From NCBI RefSeq assembly GCF_000745315.1, contig NZ_JQNQ01000001.1:3596001-3660000 (forward strand): DNA of 64,000 bases, given 5' to 3'. The stretch's first letter is position 1. Each line of letters opens with the position of its first letter. This document shows positions 17,353 to 26,833 of the stretch, piece by piece. Below the pieces are notes generated by a model. The model was given only the letters and a program-made list of their open reading frames with translations. It was not told the DNA's origin and did no database searches. The position numbers and the translations under genes were made by a program. The DNA is from Salegentibacter sp. Hel_I_6 (lineage in GTDB: Bacteria; Bacteroidota; Bacteroidia; Flavobacteriales; Flavobacteriaceae).

Positions 17353-18735
17353 TTAATTTAAGTGTTTTGTAAAGTCGGTTAATTTGCCTGAAACTGCAGT
17401 TGCAGCCGCCGTTAACGGACTTGCTAATATGGTTCTGGAACCTTGTCCCTGTCTTCCTTCAAAATTTCTGTTGCTGGTAGAAACACAATATTCACCAGCG
17501 GGAATTTTATCATCGTTCATTGCCAAACAAGCCGAACAACCGGGTTGTCTTAGTGTAAAACCGGCATTTTCGAATACTTCGCGTAGTCCTTCCGCTTCAA
17601 TTTGTGCGGCAACCTGGCGTGAACCAGGTACAATTAAGGCATTTACATTTTTCGCTTTTTGTTTACCTTTTATATAAGCTGCTGCCTGTCTAAAATCTTC
17701 GATTCTAGAGTTAGTACAACTTCCTATGAAAATCCAGTTTATAGGTTTTTCCAGTAAAGATTCTCCTGGTTTAAAGCCCATGTAGGCCAAAGCTTTAGCA
17801 TCACTTTTTCCACCTTCCATTGGGATCGCACCGGTAATTTTAATTCCCATCCCCGGATTTGTTCCGTAAGTGATCATCGGTTCAATATCTTCTGCATCAA
17901 ATGAATATTCCTGGTCAAACTCAGCGTCTTCATCGGTTTTTAAAGTTTCCCAGTAAGCTTTTGCCGATTCAAATTCTTCACCCTTTGGAGCAAATTCTTT
18001 ATCTTTTACATATTCAAAAGTAGTTTCATCGGGAGCGATTAAACCACCCCTGGCACCCATTTCAATGCTCATATTACAAACCGTCATACGGCCTTCCATA
18101 GACATTTCTTCAAAGACATTCCCCGCATATTCGCAGAAGTATCCTGTTCCGGAATTTGTGCCGAGTTTGCTTATTATATACAGAATAACATCTTTTGGTA
18201 AAACTCCTTTTTTAAGTTTTCCATTTACGTTTACGCGCAATTTTTTAGGCTTTTGAACCAAAACACATTGGCTGGCAAAAACCTGGGAAACCTGGCTGGT
18301 ACCAATTCCGAAAGCAATTGTTCCAAATGCACCGTGAGTAGAGGTGTGGCTGTCACCACAAACCATTGTCATTCCCGGTTGGGTAATCCCGAGCTCGGGA
18401 GCCATTACGTGAACAATCCCGTTATAAGGATGTCCAAGACCGTAAAGGATAATATTATTTTCTTCGCAATTTTGGGTTAATTCTTTGAGTTGTTTCCTGG
18501 ATAATAGATCTTTAACCGGTAAATGCTGATTTTCAGTCGGGGTATTATGATCTGCCGTAGCCACAATTTGATCTGGGCGAAAGACCGAAATATCCCTTTC
18601 TTTCAATTCATTAAAAGCCTGTGGGCTCGTAACTTCGTGTATTAAGTGTTTATCGATATATAAAATATCGGGACCGTCGGGTATAGATTCTACCACGTGT
18701 GCATCCCAAATTTTATCGAATAAAGTTTTCTTCAT
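17353..18735 (-). CDS. leuC: 3-isopropylmalate dehydratase, large subunit
   Basis: Aconitase-type [4Fe-4S] subunit (460 aa). The cluster cysteines lie in IGSCTNSRIEDFR and PGCSACLAMNDD, with the preceding VCGDSHTSTHGAFG motif. It is adjacent to leuD and follows leuA by 46 bp. The length agrees with the bacterial LeuC family (~465 aa). Confidence 0.96.
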   Translation of the reverse strand: MKKTLFDKIWDAHVVESIPDGPDILYIDKHLIHEVTSPQAFNELKERDISVFRPDQIVATADHNTPTENQHLPVKDLLSRKQLKELTQNCEENNIILYGLGHPYNGIVHVMAPELGITQPGMTMVCGDSHTSTHGAFGTIAFGIGTSQVSQVFASQCVLVQKPKKLRVNVNGKLKKGVLPKDVILYIISKLGTNSGTGYFCEYAGNVFEEMSMEGRMTVCNMSIEMGARGGLIAPDETTFEYVKDKEFAPKGEEFESAKAYWETLKTDEDAEFDQEYSFDAEDIEPMITYGTNPGMGIKITGAIPMEGGKSDAKALAYMGFKPGESLLEKPINWIFIGSCTNSRIEDFRQAAAYIKGKQKAKNVNALIVPGSRQVAAQIEAEGLREVFENAGFTLRQPGCSACLAMNDDKIPAGEYCVSTSNRNFEGRQGQGSRTILASPLTAAATAVSGKLTDFTKHLN

Positions 18736-18781
18736 TTTTATAAATTCAATCCTGGTTTATATTCAACTTTATACAGAATTA

Positions 18782-19954
18782 TTAGGCTATTGCTCTTATT
18801 TTTCTTTCTGAAATTTCCATGATTTCGTGAATATCATTGTCTTCCACGCATCTTCTGGAATCAGCATAATTTAGGAATTCAGCATAAACTTGATCTAACT
18901 GAAGTTTAGTTAAATCGTATCCCATTTTCTTGGCTTTAAAAGCTAAGGCAGCTCTTCCGCTTCTTGCGGTAAGTACGATGGCAGATTCAGTTACCCCAAC
19001 TTCTGCGGGATCTATAATTTCGTAAGTTTCACGGTTTTTAATTACTCCGTCCTGGTGAATTCCGGAGCTATGTGCAAATGCATTCGCACCTACAATTGCT
19101 TTGTTTGGTTGTACAAACATTCCCATTTCACGGGAAACCATACAACTGGTATCAAAAAGGAATTTTTGGTCTATATCTGTATTTAAATTTAAAGTTGGGT
19201 GTTGTCTTAAGATCATGACAACCTCTTCCAAAGCGGTATTCCCGGCACGCTCCCCAATTCCGTTGATGGTGCATTCTATTTGCCGTGCGCCATTCTGCAC
19301 ACCTGCAATAGCATTTGCTGTAGCAAGCCCTAAATCGTTGTGACAGTGGCAGGAAATTCTAACCTTATCGATGTCTTTTACGTTGTCTTTTAAATACTTT
19401 ATTTTTCTTCCGTATTCATCAGGAAGGCAGTATCCGGTAGTATCAGGGATATTTAGAACAGTTGCTCCGGCTTTGATCATTTCAGTACAAACACGGGCAA
19501 GAAATTCATTATCGGTTCTTCCGGCATCTTCAGCATAAAATTCAACATCGTCTACAAAATTCTTAGCATGTTTAACCGCGGCAACACCACGCACAATAAT
19601 TTCTTCTCGTGTGGAATTGAATTTATATTTAATATGAGAATCTGAAGTACCAATCCCGGTATGAATACGTGGTTTTTTGGCGGGTTTTAAAGCTTCAGCA
19701 GCAACTTCGATATCTTTTTTAACAGCACGTGTGAGTCCACAAACGGCGGCATTCTTTGCCAGTTTAGAGATTTCATAAACCGATTGAAAATCGCCGGGAC
19801 TGGACACAGGAAAACCTGCTTCAATAACATCTACTCCCAGCTCATCAAGGCGCGCAGCTATTTTAAGTTTTTGGGCTGTATTTAATTTACAACCTGGAAC
19901 CTGCTCTCCGTCTCGTAACGTTGTGTCAAAAATTTCTACCTTTTCTGTGCTCAT
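18782..19954 (-). CDS. leuA: 2-isopropylmalate synthase, short form without regulatory domain
   Basis: HMGL-type condensing enzyme (390 aa): acetyl-CoA plus 2-ketoisovalerate to isopropylmalate. The metal and catalytic motifs are FDTTLRDGEQVPG at the N-terminus, the CHCHNDLG motif in the middle and GAREI-type TINGIGERAGN. The protein ends soon after the catalytic and linker domains; the ~120-residue C-terminal leucine-binding domain of ordinary LeuA (~510-520 aa) is absent. Context (leuACDB) supports LeuA over homocitrate synthase. Feedback control by leucine should therefore be weak or achieved in another way. Confidence 0.88.
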   Translation of the reverse strand: MSTEKVEIFDTTLRDGEQVPGCKLNTAQKLKIAARLDELGVDVIEAGFPVSSPGDFQSVYEISKLAKNAAVCGLTRAVKKDIEVAAEALKPAKKPRIHTGIGTSDSHIKYKFNSTREEIIVRGVAAVKHAKNFVDDVEFYAEDAGRTDNEFLARVCTEMIKAGATVLNIPDTTGYCLPDEYGRKIKYLKDNVKDIDKVRISCHCHNDLGLATANAIAGVQNGARQIECTINGIGERAGNTALEEVVMILRQHPTLNLNTDIDQKFLFDTSCMVSREMGMFVQPNKAIVGANAFAHSSGIHQDGVIKNRETYEIIDPAEVGVTESAIVLTARSGRAALAFKAKKMGYDLTKLQLDQVYAEFLNYADSRRCVEDNDIHEIMEISERKIRAIA

Positions 19955-20100
19955 AAGAGATTTATTTTACTTTATCTTTAACTAAAGTATTATTATCTAT
20001 ACACTCCCGGCCTCAGAAAATTAGGTCATTACGATAATTAAAGTATAAATTCAAGTCTATATATACTGATATTCAGTAAGTTAAAAACTATGTTGTTACA

Positions 20101-21645
20101 ATGACTAATGATTTAACCGATAACTTATTTTTTCTAATTAAGTCGCTTTCGCCTTCTGAAAAGCGGCAATTTTCGTTATATGTGGGAAGGATTGGCGTGA
20201 ATACCGATAGTAAATTCCTGAATTTATTTAAGGTAATGACCAAGCTGAAAAAGTATAATGAGAAAGAGATTCTGTTGAAAACAAAGATCAGTAAACAACA
20301 ATTATCTAATGTAAAAGCACATTTATATAAGCAAATTCTTATAAGTTTAAGGTTGAACCCTGCACATCAGAGCATTCCGGTGCAAATAAGGGAACAATTT
20401 GATTTCGCTTATATTCTTTATCGAAAAGGGCTTTACAAACAAAGTTTAAAGTTGCTGGATAAAATTAAAGGTCAGGCGCTTGAATACGAAGAAAAAAACC
20501 TCGCTTATGAGATTCTGGAACTTGAAAAGATTATAGAATCACAATATATTACTCGAAGCATAGAAAACCGTTCAGAAAGTTTGATTCAACAAACCAGGGA
20601 CTTAAGTGCTCTTAATTTAATTTCCAGTAAGCTTTCTAATTTATCTTTGCAGCTATATGCCATTTTTTTAAAAATGGGTTATGCCAGGACTCAGGAAGAA
20701 GCCGATAGTATTAGAAATTATTTCTATCAAAACTTACCAGAATATAAATTCAGCGAACTTGGGTTTAGGGAGAAATTATGGCTTTACAAAGCTCATTTAT
20801 GGTTTAGCTTTATTACTCAGGACTTTCTTTCCTGTTATCGTTACTCAATGAAATGGATAGATCTTTTTAATGAGCATAAACATTTAGTACCTATACATCC
20901 GGTTTCCTATTTAAAAGGGAATCATTACTTGTTGGAATCTCTTTTCTACTTAAATCACACCAAATTATTTGAAAGTACTTTGAAAAATCTTGAAGCTACT
21001 TTAAAAGATCCTAAAATTCCAGACGACGATAATATTAAAGCGCTTGCTTTTCTATATCTGTATTCCAATAAATTAAACCTGCGTTTTATGCAGGGCAATT
21101 TTGCAAATGGCGATGAACTTGTGGAGAAAATTCAGAAACGAATTAAAAAATATAAAGATCGACTTGATGAGCACCATATTATGGTGTTTTATTATAAGAT
21201 TGCGAGTTTATATTTTGGGGACGGTAACAATAAAAAGTGTATTGAATTTCTAAATAAAATTATCAATAATAAATCCCTTGAAATGCGGGAAGATTTAATG
21301 TGTTTCTCCAGAATATTGAGCCTGGTTGCGCATTACGAAGCCGGACTGGATTATCATTTAGATCGTTTGGTGAAATCTACCTACAAGTTCTTGATAAGGA
21401 TGAACGATCTTCACGAAGTTCAAAAGGAAATGATACGTTTTCTTAGAAATTTACCTGAAGTTTCGCCGCTTGAAATTAAGGATGAATTTAGAAAACTGCA
21501 TAGTAAACTGAAGGAGTTTGAAGATCATCCATATGAGCGTAGGGCATTTCTCTATCTCGATATTCTTTCCTGGCTGGAAAGCAAAATAGAAAATCGCCCG
21601 GTGGCAAATGTTATCGCTGAGAAGGCGGCTTTGGTGAGTAGATAG
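20101..21645 (+). CDS. Conserved all-helical protein of unknown function
   Basis: A 514-residue protein with no signal peptide or membrane segment. It is rich in Leu/Lys and appears to be all helices, with repeat-like stretches (for example YKQSLKLLDKIKGQALEYEEKNLAYEI) that suggest TPR-like helical hairpins. Its N-terminus is KSLSPSEKRQFSLYVGRI. I know similar proteins as hypothetical genes in Flavobacteria, often next to the leu genes, but no function is established. It is divergent from leuA with 146 bp between the start codons, so a shared regulatory region is possible. Confidence 0.75.
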   Translation: MTNDLTDNLFFLIKSLSPSEKRQFSLYVGRIGVNTDSKFLNLFKVMTKLKKYNEKEILLKTKISKQQLSNVKAHLYKQILISLRLNPAHQSIPVQIREQFDFAYILYRKGLYKQSLKLLDKIKGQALEYEEKNLAYEILELEKIIESQYITRSIENRSESLIQQTRDLSALNLISSKLSNLSLQLYAIFLKMGYARTQEEADSIRNYFYQNLPEYKFSELGFREKLWLYKAHLWFSFITQDFLSCYRYSMKWIDLFNEHKHLVPIHPVSYLKGNHYLLESLFYLNHTKLFESTLKNLEATLKDPKIPDDDNIKALAFLYLYSNKLNLRFMQGNFANGDELVEKIQKRIKKYKDRLDEHHIMVFYYKIASLYFGDGNNKKCIEFLNKIINNKSLEMREDLMCFSRILSLVAHYEAGLDYHLDRLVKSTYKFLIRMNDLHEVQKEMIRFLRNLPEVSPLEIKDEFRKLHSKLKEFEDHPYERRAFLYLDILSWLESKIENRPVANVIAEKAALVSR

Positions 21646-22368
21646 TTATTTTTGAAAAACGAGTGGTAAACTATAGCTAATCTTAATTATTTCTCCAAAT
21701 CGCTTAGCGGGTTTCCATTTTGGCATTTCTTTTATTACTCTGTAGGCTTCTGCTGTATATTTTGAAGGAGCATCTTCTTTTATCTTTATATCTATAATTG
21801 AGCCATCAGTATCTACAGTAAAATTAACCACAACCCTATGAGTAGAATTATGCTCAGAAGGCATTTGTATGTTTAGTTTAATATATTTAGATAAAGTCGC
21901 TAAACCACCCGGAAATTCAGGCCGAATAAAATAATTAAAATGCTCAATTTCTTTACCATCCTGATTCCAAACTTTTCCATTTTTAAACTGATCTCTTTTA
22001 AAAACATCGTGTCTTCTTTTGTTTCCATTTTTCCAATAGGCTATAAGATCACCGTGTTTTTTTCCATTTTTAAAATCTATATTATAAAAAAGTTCTCCTG
22101 TATCATACCAATATGTATGCTCCCCTTCATTTATTTCCTTATCGTTTTCTAAATCGTATGTCTCTTTAGATTTAATTTGTCCGTCTAAATAATGTAAAGT
22201 TCTTAAAAATTCATAATCTTCGTCTGGAGTAGGAGTGATAATTTTGAAATATTCAGCATTCTTTTTATTATCTAACTCCTGGTACTTATTATCCATATAA
22301 ATGGTATCCTGGGCAAATGCAGAAAATGAAATTACTGTAAAAATTAAGCTGAGGTAAAGTTTCTTCAT
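21646..22368 (-). CDS. Secreted TonB-C domain protein with MORN-like repeats
   Basis: A 240-residue protein with a signal peptide ending in FSAFAQ. Residues ~75-135 contain MORN/YwqK-like repeats (WYDTGELFYNIDFKNGKKHG, AYWKNGNKRRHDVFKRDQFKNG). The C-terminal ~80 residues are a TonB C-terminal-like domain (VVVNFTVDTDGSIIDIKI). Such fusions are common secreted proteins in Flavobacteria without known role. It follows the RluA gene by 18 bp on the same strand. Confidence 0.7.
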   Translation of the reverse strand: MKKLYLSLIFTVISFSAFAQDTIYMDNKYQELDNKKNAEYFKIITPTPDEDYEFLRTLHYLDGQIKSKETYDLENDKEINEGEHTYWYDTGELFYNIDFKNGKKHGDLIAYWKNGNKRRHDVFKRDQFKNGKVWNQDGKEIEHFNYFIRPEFPGGLATLSKYIKLNIQMPSEHNSTHRVVVNFTVDTDGSIIDIKIKEDAPSKYTAEAYRVIKEMPKWKPAKRFGEIIKISYSLPLVFQK

Positions 22369-22386
22369 AGGTGATTTAGTTACTTT

Positions 22387-23085
22387 TTAGTTAACACAAT
22401 TATTCCAAAGCACTTCATCTGGAGGAGGTGCAAGAATGTGAATTTCTTCTTTTTTTACGGGATGAATAAATTTAAGTTCCCTGGCATGCAGATGAATACT
22501 GGCGTCTTTATTACTTCGGTCAAATCCGTATTTTAAATCTCCTTTAATCGGGCTGCCAATCGCTGAAAGTTGACTCCTAATTTGATGATGCCGCCCGGTA
22601 TGCAAATCTACTACCAACAGAAAATAGTTATCCAGTTTTTTTAAAAGTCGATATTCCAGAATAGCTTTTTTGCTTTCAGGAACTTCTTTAATATGAGCGT
22701 AAGATTTGTTTTGTTTCGGATTTCTCTTTAAAAAGTGAATTAAAGTATCTGAATCTTTCGGGGGAGCATTTTTTACAATCGCCCAGTAGGTTTTCTTTGC
22801 TTCTTTTTCCTGAAAAAGTTTGTTAAGTCTTGGCAGGGCTTTGGAAGTTTTTGAAAAAAGTACGATTCCGCTGGTTGGCCTGTCTAAGCGATGAACAACA
22901 CCTAAATAAACATTCCCTGGTTTATTGTATTTTTCTTTTATAAATTCTTTTACAACTTCACTAAGCGGTTTATCACCGGTTTTATCACCCTGTACAATAT
23001 CACCAGGCCGTTTATTTATCACAATAATATGGTTATCTTCAAAAAGTATCTGAAGATTGTTCTTGTTTGAAATTATTTTTTCCAA
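22387..23085 (-). CDS. RluA-family RNA pseudouridine synthase
   Basis: A 232-residue catalytic domain of the RluA family, which modifies uridines in rRNA or tRNA. The catalytic aspartate lies in VHRLDRPTSGIVLFSK. An N-terminal S4 domain is missing, as in the short single-domain members. The target base cannot be assigned. It lies 51 bp downstream of panB on the same strand, a pairing I recognise in Flavobacteria. Confidence 0.88.
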   Translation of the reverse strand: MEKIISNKNNLQILFEDNHIIVINKRPGDIVQGDKTGDKPLSEVVKEFIKEKYNKPGNVYLGVVHRLDRPTSGIVLFSKTSKALPRLNKLFQEKEAKKTYWAIVKNAPPKDSDTLIHFLKRNPKQNKSYAHIKEVPESKKAILEYRLLKKLDNYFLLVVDLHTGRHHQIRSQLSAIGSPIKGDLKYGFDRSNKDASIHLHARELKFIHPVKKEEIHILAPPPDEVLWNNCVN

Positions 23086-23136
23086 AGAGAAGGTTTTATT
23101 TATACTGCCTACTGCAACTGTTCGCTGCCTACTGAA

Positions 23137-23955
23137 TTAATACTGTTCATCATCAGATGGAAAACTTTTGCTTTTTACATCATCCCGGTAATGCTCAAAA
23201 GCATTTGTCATTTCAGTGTGAAGATCGGCATATCTTCTTAAGAACCTGGGATTGAATTCATGGGTCATTCCAAGCATATCGTGAACTACCAAAACCTGTC
23301 CGTCTACACCATTTCCAGCACCTATTCCAATTACCGGAATGCTTATACTTTCGGCTACTTCCCTGGCCAATTGCGCGGGAACTTTTTCTAAGACTATAGC
23401 AAAGCACCCAAGACGTTCCAATAAAATTGCGTCAGATTTCAATTTTTCAGCTTCAGCTTCTTCTTTTGCTCTAACAGTATAAGTTCCGAATTTATATATG
23501 GATTGCGGGGTTAAACCCAAATGTCCCATAACAGGAATTCCGGCATGCAAAATTCGTTTGAGCGATTCTTTAATTTCTTTTCCACCTTCAAGTTTTACGG
23601 CGTGGCCACCGCTTTCTTTCATAATTCTAATAGCCGATCTCAAAGCTTCTTTGGGGTCGCTCTGGTAACTTCCAAAAGGAAGATCAACAACTACGAGCGC
23701 GCGATTAATAGCCCTAACCACACTGGTTGCGTGGTATATCATTTGGTCTAAAGTAATAGGAAGTGTGGTTTCGTGACCTGCCATAACATTACTGGCAGAA
23801 TCTCCAACAAGAATAACGTCCATACCTGCACCATCTACAATTTTCGCCATTGAGTAGTCGTAAGCCGTAAGCATAGCGATCTTTTCGCCATTCTTTTTCA
23901 TATCTACCAATGACTTCGTGGTAACTCTTTTATATTCTTTCTTAGCTATAGACAT
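23137..23955 (-). CDS. panB: 3-methyl-2-oxobutanoate hydroxymethyltransferase
   Basis: First enzyme of pantothenate synthesis (272 aa): transfers a hydroxymethyl group to 2-ketoisovalerate. Metal-binding and active-site segments are MLTAYDYSMAKIVDGAGMD, VGDSASNVMAGHETT and IGIGAGNGVDGQVLVVHDMLG. I start at MSIAKKEYKRVTTKSLVD (23955), because an upstream extension to 24042 would overlap the divergent gene's start region and lacks similarity to the family. Confidence 0.94.
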   Translation of the reverse strand: MSIAKKEYKRVTTKSLVDMKKNGEKIAMLTAYDYSMAKIVDGAGMDVILVGDSASNVMAGHETTLPITLDQMIYHATSVVRAINRALVVVDLPFGSYQSDPKEALRSAIRIMKESGGHAVKLEGGKEIKESLKRILHAGIPVMGHLGLTPQSIYKFGTYTVRAKEEAEAEKLKSDAILLERLGCFAIVLEKVPAQLAREVAESISIPVIGIGAGNGVDGQVLVVHDMLGMTHEFNPRFLRRYADLHTEMTNAFEHYRDDVKSKSFPSDDEQY

Positions 23956-23958
23956 TAC

Positions 23959-23992
23959 TTGAATTTTAATTTGAGTAAAAGTAGTAAATTTG
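23959..23992 (+). promoter_or_regulatory. Putative promoter of the NTF2-like gene
   Basis: A TAAATTTG box at 23985-23992 matches the flavobacterial -7 consensus TAnnTTTG exactly. A TTG at 23959-23961 lies 23 bp upstream as a possible -33 element. The start codon is 25 bp downstream. It lies in the short panB divergent gap. Confidence 0.4.
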
Positions 23993-24017
23993 TGAGCTAC
24001 AATCAAAAAGCATCTGG

Positions 24018-24476
24018 ATGAAACGATTAATAATACTGGCATTTCTGGTTACCTTCAATTTTTCTTTTTCTCAAAATGCTGAAGACGAGAAAAAAGCAAA
24101 GAAACTTATTGAAGATTTTTTTGAAGCCTTTCATGCGCAGGATGCTAAAGAGTTAAAAAGTTTTGCACACTCTGAAATTAAAATGCAATCAATAGCTATA
24201 GATGCTGAAGGAAATACCACACTTTCTACCCAAGAATATTTAGACTTTTTAAAATCTATTGCATCTATTCCTGAATCAACAAATTTCGAAGAAAAATTGC
24301 ACGACTTTGAATTCAATATTAATGGGATGATCGCTAATGTAAGTACGCCCTATTCTTTTTATGTAAATGATAAATTAAGTCATTGCGGTGTAAATACCTT
24401 TCAATTAATGAAGACTGAAGGGGAGTGGAAAATTATTTACCTGGTAGATACCCGCAGCAAATCGGGTTGTGAATAA
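24018..24476 (+). CDS. Secreted NTF2-like protein
   Basis: A 152-residue protein with a signal peptide (MKRLIILAFLVTFNFSFSQ). The mature part has the cone-like NTF2/DUF4440 layout: a long N-terminal helix (AKKLIEDFFEAFHAQDAKEL), then strands ending in EGEWKIIYLVDTR. Such domains are often ligand-binding or enzymatic, but the active site cannot be assigned. It is convergent with the FGE gene (5-bp gap). Confidence 0.6.
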   Translation: MKRLIILAFLVTFNFSFSQNAEDEKKAKKLIEDFFEAFHAQDAKELKSFAHSEIKMQSIAIDAEGNTTLSTQEYLDFLKSIASIPESTNFEEKLHDFEFNINGMIANVSTPYSFYVNDKLSHCGVNTFQLMKTEGEWKIIYLVDTRSKSGCE

Positions 24477-24481
24477 TTCTT

Positions 24482-25513
24482 TTATTCTATATCTTTTACA
24501 CACCTAAAACCTAAATGTTCCAAACCGCTTTCTGGAGTAGAACTCATTCTGGCGGCATTTCTATAACCGGTGCAATAAGATTCACTACATAAAAAAGAAC
24601 CTCCGCGAATTACTTTTTGCTGTTCTTCATTAAAATATTCTTTAAAATAACCGTCGGTGCGTTGTTCCAGTTTTGAATAGGCATTGGGATAATAAGTATC
24701 TAAAACCCATTCCCAGGCATTTCCTGAAATTTCATAAAGTCCGAAAGCATTTGGAGGAAAGCTTTTTACCGGCGCGGTTTTCTCAAAACTGTCTTTTACT
24801 TCATTAGTCACTGGAAAATCGCCCTGATGAAAATTAACAAAATCGGTAGCTTGCTCAAAATCATCTCCCCAGTGGTAGATCTCTTTTTCTTTTCCGCCTC
24901 GAGCCAGATATTCAAATTCTGCTTCAGTTGGTAAACGTTTTCCAGCCCATTTCGCATAAGCCATAGCATCATACCAGGAAACCTGCACCACGGGATGATC
25001 TTCTTTTCCTTCAATATCACTTTCCGGGCCTTGCGGATGTTTCCAGTTAGCACCTTCTTTAAATTTCCACCAGGCCTGCGGATTATTAGGATTAAAAACC
25101 ATGGCACCGGGAGGAAATTTTTCTCCTTTAATTTCAAAGCTGCGTTCGGCGGTAGTTACGTATCCGGTTTTTTCTACAAATTTTCTGAACTCAGCATTAG
25201 TAACCTCAGTTTTATCTACCCAAATGGTTTCAATTGTTTCTTTATGCTGCGGAAATTCATCGCGCCTTGCTTGTTGTGAATTTCCACCCATCATATATTC
25301 CCCACCTTCAATTTTTAGCATTCCGGAGGTTGAAATTGAATCGCGTTCTTCTATCGCTGCAATTTCTTCCAGATATTTTTCGTGATAAGATTTTTCAGTT
25401 TTTTCAATCTTTTCTTCGGAAGTTTTAGCCTTCTCTTTTTCCTGATTTTTACAGCTGAAAAATGAACAGAAGAGACAGGCGACGATGAAATATTTTAGAA
25501 AGGAGAAACGCAT
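24482..25513 (-). CDS. Formylglycine-generating enzyme-type lipoprotein
   Basis: A 343-residue lipoprotein with a signal peptide and lipobox FFSC (Cys21). It has the full FGE-sulfatase fold: EGGEYMMGGN near the start, VFNPNNPQAWWKFKEGANW and HPVVQVSWYDAMAYAKWAGK. The C-terminal block GGSFLCSESYC followed by LGFRCV keeps both cysteines of the FGE active site (Cys309 and Cys314). Most lipoproteins with this fold (for example GldK/GldJ-type proteins) lack this pair, so this one is a good candidate for a genuine copper-dependent sulfatase maturase acting in the periplasm. No sulfatase gene is in the window. Confidence 0.8.
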   Translation of the reverse strand: MRFSFLKYFIVACLFCSFFSCKNQEKEKAKTSEEKIEKTEKSYHEKYLEEIAAIEERDSISTSGMLKIEGGEYMMGGNSQQARRDEFPQHKETIETIWVDKTEVTNAEFRKFVEKTGYVTTAERSFEIKGEKFPPGAMVFNPNNPQAWWKFKEGANWKHPQGPESDIEGKEDHPVVQVSWYDAMAYAKWAGKRLPTEAEFEYLARGGKEKEIYHWGDDFEQATDFVNFHQGDFPVTNEVKDSFEKTAPVKSFPPNAFGLYEISGNAWEWVLDTYYPNAYSKLEQRTDGYFKEYFNEEQQKVIRGGSFLCSESYCTGYRNAARMSSTPESGLEHLGFRCVKDIE

Positions 25514-25569
25514 TAATAGATTTTCGGCTAAAGATAAATAAGTGAATAGAAATGATGAAAATTAAAAGA

Positions 25570-25740
25570 GCCACGAATGCACTAATCTATACTTATTAAG
25601 GGGAAAGAAATTTTCAAGTGATTTTTAAATTTCAAGAAAAACTTTCCAAATTTATTATTCGTGAATTCGTGGCAAAATCACGCAAATGAAAAGCCACGAA
25701 ATTCAAAATTAGTATTTGAAAATTCCGTGGCAGTTTTTTA
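25570..25740. repeat. CCACGAATTC-type repeats in the FGE/adh gap
   Basis: The gap between these two genes holds the phrase CCACGAAT three times, in the contexts CCACGAATGCACTAATC, ATTCGTGAATTCGTGGC (inverted) and CCACGAAATTCAAAATTAG, followed by TTCCGTGGC. The copies form inverted pairs. Similar phrases recur at 8677, 27562 and 27690. They look like fragments of a dispersed element. Confidence 0.45.
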
Positions 25741-25756
25741 TAAAAATCAAAGTTTA

Positions 25757-26761
25757 TTAAGGTTTTAAAACCACTCTAAATCTCGCTTTATTATTGATCA
25801 TTTTATCATAAGCTTGACTAACTTTATCAAGCGGATATTCTTCTATTTTTGGTTTTGTACCCGTCATTGCGCTAAACTTTAGAGTATCTTCAGAATCCAT
25901 TGCGGTACCACTAGGCCAACCCGCAACCGATTTTCTTCCCATTAAAAGTTCCATTGGCGAAACCTCAATAGGATCTCCGGTTGCTGCCACCATTAATAGT
26001 TTACCGTCTATTCCCAGGCCACCAATTACAGAGGTAATTGCTTCGCTATTGGGTGCAGTGGCCAAAATTAATTTAGCACCGCCAATATTTTGTAATTCTT
26101 TGGCCGCATCTTTTTGTTTTGCATTTATAAAATGGTGTGCCCCTAATTCTTCGGCTAGTTCTTTTTTGCTGTCGCTGGTAGAAATGGCCACGGTGCGCAT
26201 TCCCATTTTTGCGGCATATTGAATGGCCAAATGACCCAAACCGCCAATTCCCTGAACAGCAACGGTGTCGCCTGCGGTAATTCCTGAATTTCTTAAAGCA
26301 TTAAAAACCGTAATTCCGGCACAGAGCAGGGGAGCAGCTTCAGCAGAAGATAGATCTTCCGGAATACTTGCTACCGCTTCCTGTGGCGCAGTCATAAATT
26401 CGGCGTAACCACCATCGTAAGAGATCCCGCTTATTTTTGCGTTTTCACAGCTAATAAAATCGCCGCGGCGACAGGGTTCACATTCAAAACAATGTCCGCC
26501 GTGCCAACCCACGCCAACGCGCTGGCCTTTTTTCCAGTTATTTACGCGAGCACCAACTTCTTCAACGATTCCTACCACTTCGTGGCCGGGAATGCGCGGA
26601 TATTCAATGCCTGGAAATGCGCCATCTTTTACAAAAGCATCGCTATGGCAAATTCCACAAGCTTCTACCTTGATTAAAACTTCGTTTTCTTTTGGTGAAG
26701 GTTTGTCTATTTCAACAACATGAAAATCACCACCTTTTTCTTTTACCTGTACAGCTTTCAT
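25757..26761 (-). CDS. Zinc-dependent alcohol dehydrogenase
   Basis: Medium-chain dehydrogenase (334 aa). The catalytic zinc site is CGICHSDAF with GHEVVG, and the structural zinc site has all four cysteines (CFECEPCRRGDFISC, C-x2-C-x2-C-x7-C). The NAD(P) loop is GIGGLGHLAIQYA. It belongs to the AdhP/AdhA-like group of primary alcohol or aldehyde reductases. The substrate cannot be read from sequence. It is flanked by repeats and probably forms its own transcription unit. Confidence 0.9.
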   Translation of the reverse strand: MKAVQVKEKGGDFHVVEIDKPSPKENEVLIKVEACGICHSDAFVKDGAFPGIEYPRIPGHEVVGIVEEVGARVNNWKKGQRVGVGWHGGHCFECEPCRRGDFISCENAKISGISYDGGYAEFMTAPQEAVASIPEDLSSAEAAPLLCAGITVFNALRNSGITAGDTVAVQGIGGLGHLAIQYAAKMGMRTVAISTSDSKKELAEELGAHHFINAKQKDAAKELQNIGGAKLILATAPNSEAITSVIGGLGIDGKLLMVAATGDPIEVSPMELLMGRKSVAGWPSGTAMDSEDTLKFSAMTGTKPKIEEYPLDKVSQAYDKMINNKARFRVVLKP

Positions 26762-26833
26762 AACTTTTTTTAATTGGAAACTGAAGTTACAAAAAGGCTA
26801 AATGCTTCTGTTTTAATCCTTTGTTAAATAAGT

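Noticed and set aside
18782..19954. Homocitrate or citramalate synthase instead of LeuA
   Set aside because: leuC, leuD and leuB follow directly in one operon, so isopropylmalate synthase is the simplest assignment.
24482..25513. GldK/GldJ gliding-machinery lipoprotein
   Set aside because: The FGE active cysteines are retained, no other gld genes are present, and the gene stands alone.
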